A stretch of 64,000 nucleotides of DNA, taken from positions 1-64,000 of the forward strand of contig JAWXUM010000008.1 of the NCBI GenBank assembly GCA_044432645.1. Reading direction: 5' to 3'. This document shows positions 49,754 through 59,183 of the stretch, piece after piece. Within the stretch, counting starts at the first letter, position 1; each line of letters begins with the position of its first letter. Source of the DNA: SIG603 sp044432645. GTDB lineage: Bacteria; Bacillota; Clostridia; Oscillospirales; Acutalibacteraceae. The notes beneath the pieces were generated by a model, which was not told the origin of the DNA, made no database searches, and saw only the letters and a list, made by a program, of their open reading frames with translations. Both the position numbers and the translations under genes were made by a program.

Positions 49754-51217
49754 ATGAAAAATATCATAATGTTTATGGTAGACCAACTTTCTGCAAAATG
49801 GTTAGAAATTGCCATTAAAGATGAAGTTTGCCCATTGCCAAATATAAAAAATTTAATGGAAAACGGAACTTATTTTTCTAAAGCAATAAGCAACAACCCA
49901 GTTTGTTGCCCAGCAAGAGCTACAATTGCGACTGGTTTGACAGATAGAAAACACGCTGTAATAGAAAATTTTATTGAGTTAGATACATCGTTAGATACAT
50001 TTATGAAACAGCTTCAAAAAAATAATTATACAACAGGTGCATTTGGTAAATTACATTTTATCTCGCATTCAGTAACATTACACCCTCAAAACGAGGTTTA
50101 CGGATTTGACGTAACTCATATTACAGAAGATGACCGTGGTGGTGAATGGCTCGATTGGATAATTGAAGAACACCCTGAGTATTTAGATGATGTTTTAGCG
50201 ACTATTTGGAACAGCAGTAACGAAGAATTTAAGTGTTACGGTAAAGATAAATTAAACTTGACAGATAGAATTGCAAAAATTCGCAAGAGTTACGACTGGA
50301 AAACTGAAAACTGCCCATTAAACACTCAAGCTTCATACACTCATAAATTTCCTAAAGAATTAAGCCAAACAGAATGGATAACTTCAAAGGCTTTAGACTT
50401 TTTGAGCGACGAGTCTATTAAAAGCCCAATTTTCACCCAAATAAGCTATGTTCAACCACATGGACCAAGAAATTTACCAGAGGAGTATTTGCAATATGTT
50501 GATGAAAGCAAGTTGCCAATACCCGCAGAAACTGAATGGTTAACAGACGAAAACACACCAAATTATTATAAAGAAATTAAAGAAAATACTAAAAATAACA
50601 AGATGTACGACCGTAAATGTTATTTTGCAGATTTGGTGCATTTAGATGAGCAATTAGGAAAAGTTGTTCAAAAGTTAAAAGATACAAATAGATTTAAGGA
50701 AAGTGTCATTGTCTTTTTGGCAGACCATGGCGATTTATTAGGCGACCATGGAGCTTATGGCAAAGGTAATAAACATTATGACGCTTGTATAAGAATACCA
50801 TTAATTATATCAGGTGCTGGATTGGGCAAAAGAAAAATTCACGACGGTTTTGTTCAGCACGAGGATATTTGCCCAACAATGCTAGAGCTTGGTGAATGTG
50901 AAAGTGATAGAGAATTTTATGGTAAATCTTTAGTTGGAATTTGTAAAGGCACAGACACAACAAGCAGAAATTATGCGTACACAGAAAGTTACAGTGGTGC
51001 AAGAGCATCAGGTTATGCAAACTGGTGTAAAACTATTCTTGACCATCAATTTAGGTATACTTATTATGCTGATTTTTCAGGCGAACAATTGTTTGATTTA
51101 AAAAATGATGTGAACGAGCAAACTAATTTAGCTAAAGATGAAAAATATGCTGAAATTAAACAAAATTTAAAAAATGTTTTATTGGAATATATTGTAAAAC
51201 AAGATAATTCAAAATAA
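49754..51217 (+). CDS. Sulfatase 2
   Basis: The 487-aa product starts IIMFMVDQLSAKW, with maturation motif CCPARATIATG (Cys51), FGKLHFI in place of the common GKWHLG, and FLADHGDLLGDHG for the metal site. No signal peptide. The VDQ start and ADHGDLLGDHG place it in the choline-sulfatase/heparan-sulfatase-like branch of the S1 family. AAAGGGGG precedes the ATG. First enzyme gene after the membrane regulator. Which sulfate position it cleaves is unknown. Confidence 0.9.
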   Translation: MKNIIMFMVDQLSAKWLEIAIKDEVCPLPNIKNLMENGTYFSKAISNNPVCCPARATIATGLTDRKHAVIENFIELDTSLDTFMKQLQKNNYTTGAFGKLHFISHSVTLHPQNEVYGFDVTHITEDDRGGEWLDWIIEEHPEYLDDVLATIWNSSNEEFKCYGKDKLNLTDRIAKIRKSYDWKTENCPLNTQASYTHKFPKELSQTEWITSKALDFLSDESIKSPIFTQISYVQPHGPRNLPEEYLQYVDESKLPIPAETEWLTDENTPNYYKEIKENTKNNKMYDRKCYFADLVHLDEQLGKVVQKLKDTNRFKESVIVFLADHGDLLGDHGAYGKGNKHYDACIRIPLIISGAGLGKRKIHDGFVQHEDICPTMLELGECESDREFYGKSLVGICKGTDTTSRNYAYTESYSGARASGYANWCKTILDHQFRYTYYADFSGEQLFDLKNDVNEQTNLAKDEKYAEIKQNLKNVLLEYIVKQDNSK

Positions 51218-51237
51218 TAAAATTAAAAGGTGAAATT

Positions 51238-52110
51238 ATGAAATTAGAATACTCAAACCTCATAGGTTTAGAAATAGATATGAACATGACAAGACGTGAT
51301 CCAAGTCCAGTTGTGAAAATTGATGGAACATATTATGTGTACTATTCAAAATGTGAAGCAATAAATGGTTATGCAGCAACAATTTGGGCAGCATCTTCTA
51401 AAGACGGAGAAACTTGGCAAGAAGAAAACATGGTTATTGGAAAAGGTGAAGCTGGTGATTTCGATGCCGGCGGCGTATTTACACCAACAACATTAATTAC
51501 AGACGGATATATTTACTTAACTTACACCTCGGTTAGAGATGATTTTGTCAACACAAGCACTGAAGCTGAGGGATTGACAAGGGTTGGCTTAGTGAAATCA
51601 AAAAATCCACTTGGCCCATTCGAAAGAATTCACAAAGAACCAATTTTAGTGACTGGCGAAGCACCAGCTTTTGACAGCCACAGGGTGGACGATACTTGCA
51701 TTATCAAACACGACAATAAATATTTCATGTACTATAAAGGTAGACAAATCGGTTTAGGGCAAAAAGAAACAAAAATGGGTTTAGCTATTGCAGAAAAACC
51801 AGAAGGCCCCTATGTCAAATACGAGAACAACCCTGTTCAAATGGGTGGTCATGAAGTTTGTGTTTACCCTTCAAGAGGTGGATTTATCTCTCTTGTTACA
51901 GGTTGGAGCGATATTGCGAATACATACAGATACAGCAAAGACGGCATTCATTTCGAAAAATTAGGAGATATTCAAATTGACCAATCCATGGGACCATATA
52001 GGGAAGATGGATATGAAAACAATAAAGATTTCGATTTAAAATGGGGTGTTTTTCACGATTATGTTGAAAAAAGACCATATTTGAGAAGATTTGACGTAGT
52101 GGAAATGTAG
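51238..52110 (+). CDS. GH117-like five-bladed beta-propeller glycosidase
   Basis: A 290-aa protein with repeated propeller blades. RRDPSPVVKIDGTYYVYYSK, DFDAGGVFTPTTLITDGYIY and FDSHRVDDTCIIKHDNKYFM resemble GH117 (exo-acting 3,6-anhydro-alpha-galactosidases of red-algal galactans) more than classic GH43. The catalytic acids would be Asp of RRDPSP and Asp of HRVDD by analogy. No signal peptide. It lies between two sulfatases. I recall the family from pattern only, so a GH43-type activity remains possible. Confidence 0.68.
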   Translation: MKLEYSNLIGLEIDMNMTRRDPSPVVKIDGTYYVYYSKCEAINGYAATIWAASSKDGETWQEENMVIGKGEAGDFDAGGVFTPTTLITDGYIYLTYTSVRDDFVNTSTEAEGLTRVGLVKSKNPLGPFERIHKEPILVTGEAPAFDSHRVDDTCIIKHDNKYFMYYKGRQIGLGQKETKMGLAIAEKPEGPYVKYENNPVQMGGHEVCVYPSRGGFISLVTGWSDIANTYRYSKDGIHFEKLGDIQIDQSMGPYREDGYENNKDFDLKWGVFHDYVEKRPYLRRFDVVEM

Positions 52111-52119
52111 TATATATTG

Positions 52120-52151
52120 AAAATCCACTGATTTTATTGGTGGATTTTTTC
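52120..52151 (+). terminator. Intra-operon terminator after the GH117-like gene
   Basis: aaatccac (52121-52128) with gtggattt (52140-52147) and a T-run. It probably gives partial termination before sulfatase 3. Confidence 0.7.
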
Positions 52152-52166
52152 AATTATGGGGGATAA

Positions 52167-53699
52167 ATGGGAAAAAAGAAAAATTTGTTGGTGATTTGTA
52201 GTGATGAACATAATGGTAAAATATTAGGCTGTTTAAATCATCCCTTTGTTAAAACACCAAATTTGGATAAACTAGCAAGTCAAGGAACTTGTTTCACAAA
52301 TGCGTATTGCAATTCGCCCGTTTGCACACCGAGCCGAATGAGCTTTATAACAGGAAAATACACACATCAAATATCAAGTTGGCACATGGGAATGGCACTT
52401 GACGAGAAAGAGATGACATGGGCAAAAAAACTTTCTGATAACGGAATAAAATCCACAATGCTAGGCAAAATGGATTTTTGTGGACCTTATCAAAGTGGTG
52501 GGTTTTCAGACTATAAAATAATTCAAAGAAGACAACAATGGAAAGAAGTTCCATGCAAAATACCTTTTAATGCAAGGCTAAAAGGCTACACAAGAAAAGA
52601 CAAAAGAGCACATATATTAAACGCTGGAATACGAGAAGATGTTGTTACAGATGGCAAAAATGGTTCAAAAGATACCCTCGGTTATTATGACCACGACAGA
52701 ATTGTGACACAATGGGCAATAGATTATTTAAAAGAAAAAATAAGCAGTAACCAACCTTGGGCGTTATATGTTGGATTGCTCTATCCACACTGGCCATTTT
52801 GCGTGCCAAAAAAATATTTTGATATGTATTACAAAAATGTAGACTTACCGATTGATATGAACTTAGATAATCCAAATTTACACCCATTGTTAAAAGAATT
52901 GCAAGTTTCAATGCAGTTAGATGGCATTACGAACGAGCAAGTTCGCACAGCAGTGGCTACATACTACGGCATGATTACTTGTATGGACGACATGGTTGGC
53001 GAAATTTTAAATCAACTTGAAATTCAAGGTTTAACAGAAAATACAAATATAATTTACACAAGCGACCACGGTGAATTAATCGGTGAACACGGTTTATTCT
53101 ATAAGCAATGCCCTTACGATGGTTCTTCGAAAATTCCACTGATTATTAAAGGCGAGGAATTTTTGGCAAATAAAAAAAACGACACAATTGTAAGTCTTGT
53201 GGATATGTACCCAACCATAATGGAAATGTTTGGTTTGGAGTGTGAAAGCGACAGAGTAGGGCAAAGTTGGTTGCCTTTATTAAATGGCGAAAAAAGAGAA
53301 AATCAATATGCTTTTTCAGAATACCACGGAAATTTTTTCACACAGGATTGGTATATGTTAAGAGATGAAAAATATAAATACATACATTATCAAAACAGAA
53401 GAGCATCACTTTTTGACATGAAAAACGACCCTGACGAAATGAACGATTTAGTCGTTAATTCAACAGTAGAAAGCGATATAATTATAGAAAAAATGGAAAA
53501 AGCTTTGCAAAAAATAGCAAACACTGAAGAAGTTTCACTAAAAGCAAAAACAGATTTAGGTTTAATAGGTGAAAACGGTGAAGATTACACAGAAACACTT
53601 TCTTATGAAGAATTTTCAACTTGGGAAATTTCTAAGAAAGAATATACAATTAAAAACCAATTAAGGGCAGTTAACGGAATTTTCGAAAATGAACATTAA
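52167..53699 (+). CDS. Sulfatase 3
   Basis: The 510-aa product has LLVICSDEHNG (metal-binding Asp), motif CTPSRMSFITG (Cys53), LGKMDFCGPY, and IYTSDHGELIGEHG. Like sulfatases 2 and 5 it is of the DEH/DQ-starting branch. No signal peptide. GGGGGA precedes the ATG. It sits after a weak terminator, so its expression may be lower or separately tuned. Confidence 0.9.
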   Translation: MGKKKNLLVICSDEHNGKILGCLNHPFVKTPNLDKLASQGTCFTNAYCNSPVCTPSRMSFITGKYTHQISSWHMGMALDEKEMTWAKKLSDNGIKSTMLGKMDFCGPYQSGGFSDYKIIQRRQQWKEVPCKIPFNARLKGYTRKDKRAHILNAGIREDVVTDGKNGSKDTLGYYDHDRIVTQWAIDYLKEKISSNQPWALYVGLLYPHWPFCVPKKYFDMYYKNVDLPIDMNLDNPNLHPLLKELQVSMQLDGITNEQVRTAVATYYGMITCMDDMVGEILNQLEIQGLTENTNIIYTSDHGELIGEHGLFYKQCPYDGSSKIPLIIKGEEFLANKKNDTIVSLVDMYPTIMEMFGLECESDRVGQSWLPLLNGEKRENQYAFSEYHGNFFTQDWYMLRDEKYKYIHYQNRRASLFDMKNDPDEMNDLVVNSTVESDIIIEKMEKALQKIANTEEVSLKAKTDLGLIGENGEDYTETLSYEEFSTWEISKKEYTIKNQLRAVNGIFENEH

Positions 53700-53710
53700 A
53701 GGAGAAAAAT

Positions 53711-55123
53711 ATGAATAAGAAACCGAATATAATTTTGATAAATGTAGATGATATGGGTTATTCTGACGTAGGTTGTTATGGTTCAAAACTAAACAAAACA
53801 CCTTGTATAGATAAAATGGCGAAAGACGGAATGATGTTTACGGACTTTTACGCTGGTGCTTCTGTGTGCAGTCCTTCACGAGCAGGTATGCTTACAGGTT
53901 GTTATCCAAAAAGAATTGGTTGCCAACAATTTAAATTTTACAACAGAAAAGTTGATGAAGAAAACCCGATAGACACTTGTGTGGTGCTTCTTCCTGGGCA
54001 ACCAGAAGGGCTAAACCCAAGCGAAACCACACTTGCTGACATCGCCAAAAAAGGTGGTTATTCCACAAAATTAGTCGGTAAATGGCATTTGGGCGACCAA
54101 GAAGAATTTTCACCACTTAACTATGGCTTTGACGAATTTTTAGGTTTGCCATACAGCAACGACTTAGGAATTATGACACCAGACAAACCAAAACATATTG
54201 AAAATAAAATTGATTATTACCCATTACCACTGATGAACGGCAAGGAAGTAATTGCTGAACAACCAGATATCGCATCAATAACAGAGCTATACACAAACAC
54301 AGCAACACAATATATTCGTGATAATAAGGATAACCCTTTCTTTTTATACTTTTCACATACATATGTTCATGTTCCACTTTTTGTAAACCAACATTTTATG
54401 AAATATTCAGAAAACGGAGCATTAGGTGCAGCAATGGCGGCGATAGACTGGAGCTTAGCAGAAATTTTGTATGAACTTAAACGTTGCAATATTGAAGAAA
54501 ACACAATTGTAATGTTTGTGTCCGACAATGGTGGTGGCAAAAAAGGCAACAACTGTAATTACCCACTAAAAGGTTTTAAAGGTAACATTTACGAGGGTGG
54601 TCACAGGGTTAATTGCATTATGAAATGGCCTGAAAAAATTAAGGCTAATACAGTGTGCAAAGAAGTGACTTCAATGTACGACTTCTTCCCAACTTTTGAA
54701 GAATTAGTCGGTGTTAAAATGGAGGATAACCTTAAACGTGACGGTTATTCAATGTTGCCATTTTTTGAAAATCCTGAAACTGCAAAAACAAAATACGAAG
54801 CTTTCTATTATTATCGTGAAAATAGACTTGAGGCTGTTCGTGTTGGAGATTATAAATATTTAATACGATTAAACGAACTTTACAACCTTGCAAACGATAT
54901 TGGCGAGGAAAATAATATAATCGAAAATCACCCAGAAGTTGTAACTTTACTAAAAGAATACGCACAAAAAGCACGAGAGGATATGGGCGATGAACTGACA
55001 AACATAGTTGGCAAAAATTGCCGTGAAATTGGTTTTGTTAAAGATTATAAACCACTTACAACATTCGATGCAAACAAGCCATACTTAATCCCAATGTACG
55101 ATTTAGACGGAGCAATAAACTGA
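53711..55123 (+). CDS. Sulfatase 4
   Basis: The 470-aa product has ILINVDDMGYSDVGCYGSK, motif CSPSRAGMLTG (Cys53), LVGKWHLGDQ and VMFVSDNGGGKKG, the pattern of N-acetylgalactosamine-6-sulfatase/galactose-6-sulfatase-like S1 enzymes. No signal peptide. AAAGGAG precedes the ATG, 11 nt after sulfatase 3. Confidence 0.9.
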   Translation: MNKKPNIILINVDDMGYSDVGCYGSKLNKTPCIDKMAKDGMMFTDFYAGASVCSPSRAGMLTGCYPKRIGCQQFKFYNRKVDEENPIDTCVVLLPGQPEGLNPSETTLADIAKKGGYSTKLVGKWHLGDQEEFSPLNYGFDEFLGLPYSNDLGIMTPDKPKHIENKIDYYPLPLMNGKEVIAEQPDIASITELYTNTATQYIRDNKDNPFFLYFSHTYVHVPLFVNQHFMKYSENGALGAAMAAIDWSLAEILYELKRCNIEENTIVMFVSDNGGGKKGNNCNYPLKGFKGNIYEGGHRVNCIMKWPEKIKANTVCKEVTSMYDFFPTFEELVGVKMEDNLKRDGYSMLPFFENPETAKTKYEAFYYYRENRLEAVRVGDYKYLIRLNELYNLANDIGEENNIIENHPEVVTLLKEYAQKAREDMGDELTNIVGKNCREIGFVKDYKPLTTFDANKPYLIPMYDLDGAIN

Positions 55124-55138
55124 TAAAGAGGTAATTAA

Positions 55139-56275
55139 ATGAATGTAAATACACATTTAGAAAAAAATATAGAAAAACACGAAGCTTTCCACGCAAGCAA
55201 AAAACCAGGAATGTTATTTTTTTCTGATTTAGGATTTAGAAATTTTAAAGATATAGGTTCTTTAGGTTTCGATTTTCCAAAAAACTCCCGTACATACGGT
55301 TTATCAATGGAAAAAATTGCAAATAATGCCTATGAATTAGGTAAATTAGATATGCAAGTAAGCCGAAATGTAATGAAATTCCATTCAATTATAGAGGACG
55401 ATTTCCACCCAATGTTAGTTTTAAACTGGGGTACAGGTGTTACAGCTGGCTACATAAGTGGTTCAATGGACGTTAAATTCCACCAAAACACAAGCTTTGC
55501 AAAGGGGCAATTTATTGAGGATTTAGACGATGTAGAAAACCTAATATTCCCTGAAAAAAATATGTGGATGGAATACGTTGGCAACTATTGGCGTGGGGTT
55601 GAAAGTGAATGGGAAGGCGAAAAAATATCAGTTTCTAACCATTTCAGGTCACCTCTTGATGTTGCAAATGAACTTCGTGGTAACGACTTTTTTTACGATT
55701 TATACGACGACCCTGATATGCTAAAACTTTTAATTTCTAAAATCACAGACAAAACAATAATGCTGGATAAATATTGGAGAAACGAAAGTAAATTTTTAAG
55801 GGAAGCTCCGGGTGGCACATGGGGTGCAGTTTCGAAAAACAATGTAACCTTTGTAAATGGCGACCCAATCGATTTAATTATGCCGGATTTTATAGAGGAA
55901 TTTAACAATCAATATATCGAAAGATTAGTTAATGAGCTTGATAAGGTTTTCTTTCATCATCATTCAATTGGCTATGAAAAAGCTCCTGAAGTTGCAAAAA
56001 TTAAAGGTCTTTGGGTTCAACAAATCAGCCAAGACCCTAATGGTGCAGTGTTAAGGGATTTACCACAGGAACAAATTGATATTCTAGCAAAAACATCAAT
56101 GGATTGTTGTCCACTTATGATGCAACAATTCAATATGAAAAAAGAGGGAGAACCTTTGGAAAAAACTCTTGATAAATATAAAAACGGACGCTTTATGATG
56201 ACATTAAAAGGCGAAACTATTGAAGAAACAAAAAGACTTTTAGACAGAGCTAGAAATTATTGTGATAAATTTTAA
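55139..56275 (+). CDS. UroD-like protein 2
   Basis: A 378-aa URO-D superfamily member (MLVLNWGTGVTAGYISG; FFHHHSIGYEKAPEVAKIKG with a His-rich run; LWVQQISQDPNGA). It is only distantly like the first copy at 39,188. Membership in the middle of a sulfatase operon (15 nt after sulfatase 4, 14 nt before sulfatase 5) means that it serves glycan use rather than heme synthesis. One possibility is removal or transfer of a methyl group from methylated sugars; this is inference. Confidence 0.72.
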   Translation: MNVNTHLEKNIEKHEAFHASKKPGMLFFSDLGFRNFKDIGSLGFDFPKNSRTYGLSMEKIANNAYELGKLDMQVSRNVMKFHSIIEDDFHPMLVLNWGTGVTAGYISGSMDVKFHQNTSFAKGQFIEDLDDVENLIFPEKNMWMEYVGNYWRGVESEWEGEKISVSNHFRSPLDVANELRGNDFFYDLYDDPDMLKLLISKITDKTIMLDKYWRNESKFLREAPGGTWGAVSKNNVTFVNGDPIDLIMPDFIEEFNNQYIERLVNELDKVFFHHHSIGYEKAPEVAKIKGLWVQQISQDPNGAVLRDLPQEQIDILAKTSMDCCPLMMQQFNMKKEGEPLEKTLDKYKNGRFMMTLKGETIEETKRLLDRARNYCDKF

Positions 56276-56289
56276 TTAAGGAGTACAAA

Positions 56290-57765
56290 ATGACAGAAAC
56301 ACCAAATATATTATTGATAATGGCAGACCAATTCACGCCGTACATGATGAATACATACGGCTGCAAAGTAGCAAAAACTCCTAATTTAGATAAACTAGGG
56401 TGTGAAAGTGCAGTTTTTGAAAACGCTTATTCAAACTGTCCTGTTTGTGCCCCAGCAAGGGCTTCAATGATGGCTGGTTTGTATTGTTCCAAAACCGAAG
56501 TGTACGACAACGGAACAATAATGCCGTCCGACATTCCAACATTTGCAGACTATTTAAACCATATGGGTTATGATACTGTTTTAAGTGGGAAAATGCACTT
56601 CATAGGGCCTGACCAGCTTCACGGTTTTTCAAAAAGATTAACAAGTGACGTTTACCCAGCTTCCAACGCTTGGCTTTACGACGCAAGAATGAACAAACGT
56701 GAAAAAGTTATGGGCGATGTTGGAATAAAAATAAACTCATATATTAAAGCAGAGGGACTTCAAAAAAAATACGGCATAATGCCAAACCCTAAGTTTTTTA
56801 ACTATGATGACGAAACTGCAATGCAAGCAAAATCATACATTCGTGATGCTAATAAAAAGAAAAAACCTTTCTGCTTGTGTGCATCTTTCCACCACCCACA
56901 TATGCCACTAAAAGTCACTAAAAGACTGTGGGATTTATATGAAAATGTTGAAATTCCAATGCCAACTTACCCTGAAAATATGGAAGAAAAATATTCAGAC
57001 ATGGACAAATGGGTAAACCACTTCACTGGTGCAGACGAATACAAAATCACAAATATGGATGAGCTAAAAGAGGCTAGAAGATGTTACCTAGCTCTCACAA
57101 GTTACATAGATGAAAAAGTTGGCGAACTTTTGGAAGAACTTGAAGAAAACGGACTAGCAGAGAACACAATAGTAATGTTCACAAGCGACCACGGCGATAT
57201 GCTTGGTGAAAAAGGAATGGTTGAAAAACGTGTTTTCTACGAATGGTCAGCGAAAGTTCCAATGCTAATCAAATTCCCAAATAAAGAATTTGCAGGGCAA
57301 AGAATAACTGCTCCAGTTTCTTTAATCGATATTTTGCCTACAATTTTAGACATTGTAAATTTCCCAAAAGAAAGCACTTTGCCATACGACGGTAAAAGTA
57401 TGCTTGCAGTTGCAAAAGGCGAAATCAACGAACCGGTTTACTCTGAATTTCATGTTGAAGGTGTAAAGTCAACTTGCTTTATGCTTCGTAACGATAGATA
57501 TAAATACATCTACATTACAGGATTTAAACATCAATTATTCAACTTGGAAAATGACAAAGACGAGTGGAATAATTTGATTGATGATGAAAATTATAGCAAA
57601 ATTAAAAACGCTATGAAACAACAAATTTTAGATAAATTTAACCCTGAAAAAATCGAAAATGACATACAACATAAGTTAACAACAAACGCATTTATCAGAA
57701 AATCCACAATGCAAAGCAAGGTAAACTGGGCGTATGTTCCAAAATACGAAAATATTTCAAACTAA
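56290..57765 (+). CDS. Sulfatase 5
   Basis: The 491-aa product has ILLIMADQFTPYMMNTYGC, motif CAPARASMMAG (Cys53), LSGKMHFIGPDQLHGF and MFTSDHGDMLGEKG. The DQ start and GKMHFIGPDQ stretch are typical of choline-sulfatase-like enzymes, here more probably acting on a sugar sulfate. No signal peptide. AAGGAG precedes the ATG. Confidence 0.9.
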   Translation: MTETPNILLIMADQFTPYMMNTYGCKVAKTPNLDKLGCESAVFENAYSNCPVCAPARASMMAGLYCSKTEVYDNGTIMPSDIPTFADYLNHMGYDTVLSGKMHFIGPDQLHGFSKRLTSDVYPASNAWLYDARMNKREKVMGDVGIKINSYIKAEGLQKKYGIMPNPKFFNYDDETAMQAKSYIRDANKKKKPFCLCASFHHPHMPLKVTKRLWDLYENVEIPMPTYPENMEEKYSDMDKWVNHFTGADEYKITNMDELKEARRCYLALTSYIDEKVGELLEELEENGLAENTIVMFTSDHGDMLGEKGMVEKRVFYEWSAKVPMLIKFPNKEFAGQRITAPVSLIDILPTILDIVNFPKESTLPYDGKSMLAVAKGEINEPVYSEFHVEGVKSTCFMLRNDRYKYIYITGFKHQLFNLENDKDEWNNLIDDENYSKIKNAMKQQILDKFNPEKIENDIQHKLTTNAFIRKSTMQSKVNWAYVPKYENISN

Positions 57766-57779
57766 AACAGGAGAATAAA

Positions 57780-59180
57780 ATGAAAAAGCCTAATATAATA
57801 TCAATTTTAATAGACGATTTAGGTGCAAGGGATTTAGGTTGTTATGGTAGCACTTTTTACGAAACACCTAACATTGATAAGCTTGCAAGTGAGGGACTAG
57901 TTTTTACAGATGCTTATGCATCTTGCCCCGTTTGCTCGCCTTCAAGAGCAAGTATGATGACAGGCAAATACCCAGCAAGAGTTGGAGTAACCGAGTGGAT
58001 TGGTGGCGATACAAAAGGTAAACTTTTGGGAGCTCCGTATCTTCATTATCTACCACTTGAAGAAGTTTGTATAGCAAAAGCTATGAAAAAAGGTGGTTAT
58101 CGAACATGGCACGTTGGTAAATGGCATTTGGGAACTGAAGAATATTACCCAGAAAAACATGGTTTTGACGTAAATATCGGTGGTTGTCACCGTGGAGCAC
58201 CAAACAACGGCTACTTTGCACCTCACGGCTTACATAACTTAGAGGGTGGAAATTCTGACGAGTATTTAACAGACAGAATTACAGACGAGGCAATTAAATT
58301 AATCGAGCAAGAAAGTGACGAACCGTTTTTCCTAAACCTTTGTCACTATGCTGTTCATGTTCCACTTGTTGCAAAACAAAATGACATTGACTACTTTACA
58401 GAAAAAGCAAAAAAACTCAAATTAGATAGATTTAATGCAATAACTTTAGGCGAAAAATACCCTATTGAAGATAAAAAATCAAGCTGTGTTGAAAGACGTC
58501 ATATTCAGTCACACCCAGTTTATGCAGCAATGATTTACAATTTAGACCAAAACATAGGCAAACTTATGGACGCACTTAAAGCGACAGGAAAAGACAAAGA
58601 TACAATAGTTTTCTTCACTTCTGATAACGGAGGACTTTCCACAGAATTTTTATGCCCAACTTGTAACGCACCTTTTAGCGAGGGAAAAGGTTGGATGTAC
58701 GAGGGTGGAGTTCGTGAACCACTTATAATTTGGGGAAAAGGGATTGAAAAAAGAAGATTTTGCACAGTTCCGGTAACAACTCCAGATTTTTACCCAACAT
58801 TTTTAGAGTTAGCAGGCTTGCCTTTAATGCCAGAGCAACACGTTGACGGTGTGAGCTTAGTTCCACTTATAAACGGCGAAAACAAGCTAGAGCGTGAAGC
58901 AATTTACTGGCACTACCCACATTACGGAAACCAAGGTGGAACACCAGGTTGTTCAGTTAGAATGGGCGATTACAAGTTAATTGAGTTTTTTGAGGACAGC
59001 AGACTAGAACTATATAACCTTAAAACTGACGTTAGTGAGCTTAATAATTTAGCAGATGAAATGCCTGAACTTCGCGAAAAAATTCTTGGAAAACTTAACG
59101 CATGGCTTGATGATGTTTGTGCGAAAATCCCACAGCCAAACCCAAACTGGAAAGCTAAACCTGAAATGAAAAGGAGCTAA
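57780..59180 (+). CDS. Sulfatase 6
   Basis: The 466-aa product has ISILIDDLGARDLGCYGS, motif CSPSRASMMTG (Cys52), HVGKWHLGTE and FFTSDNGGLS, close to arylsulfatase A / iduronate- and galactose-sulfatase-like S1 enzymes. WHYPHYGNQG near residue 380 is a family mark. No signal peptide. ACAGGAG precedes the ATG; the GH2 gene follows after 3 nt. Confidence 0.9.
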   Translation: MKKPNIISILIDDLGARDLGCYGSTFYETPNIDKLASEGLVFTDAYASCPVCSPSRASMMTGKYPARVGVTEWIGGDTKGKLLGAPYLHYLPLEEVCIAKAMKKGGYRTWHVGKWHLGTEEYYPEKHGFDVNIGGCHRGAPNNGYFAPHGLHNLEGGNSDEYLTDRITDEAIKLIEQESDEPFFLNLCHYAVHVPLVAKQNDIDYFTEKAKKLKLDRFNAITLGEKYPIEDKKSSCVERRHIQSHPVYAAMIYNLDQNIGKLMDALKATGKDKDTIVFFTSDNGGLSTEFLCPTCNAPFSEGKGWMYEGGVREPLIIWGKGIEKRRFCTVPVTTPDFYPTFLELAGLPLMPEQHVDGVSLVPLINGENKLEREAIYWHYPHYGNQGGTPGCSVRMGDYKLIEFFEDSRLELYNLKTDVSELNNLADEMPELREKILGKLNAWLDDVCAKIPQPNPNWKAKPEMKRS

Positions 59181-59183
59181 ACT

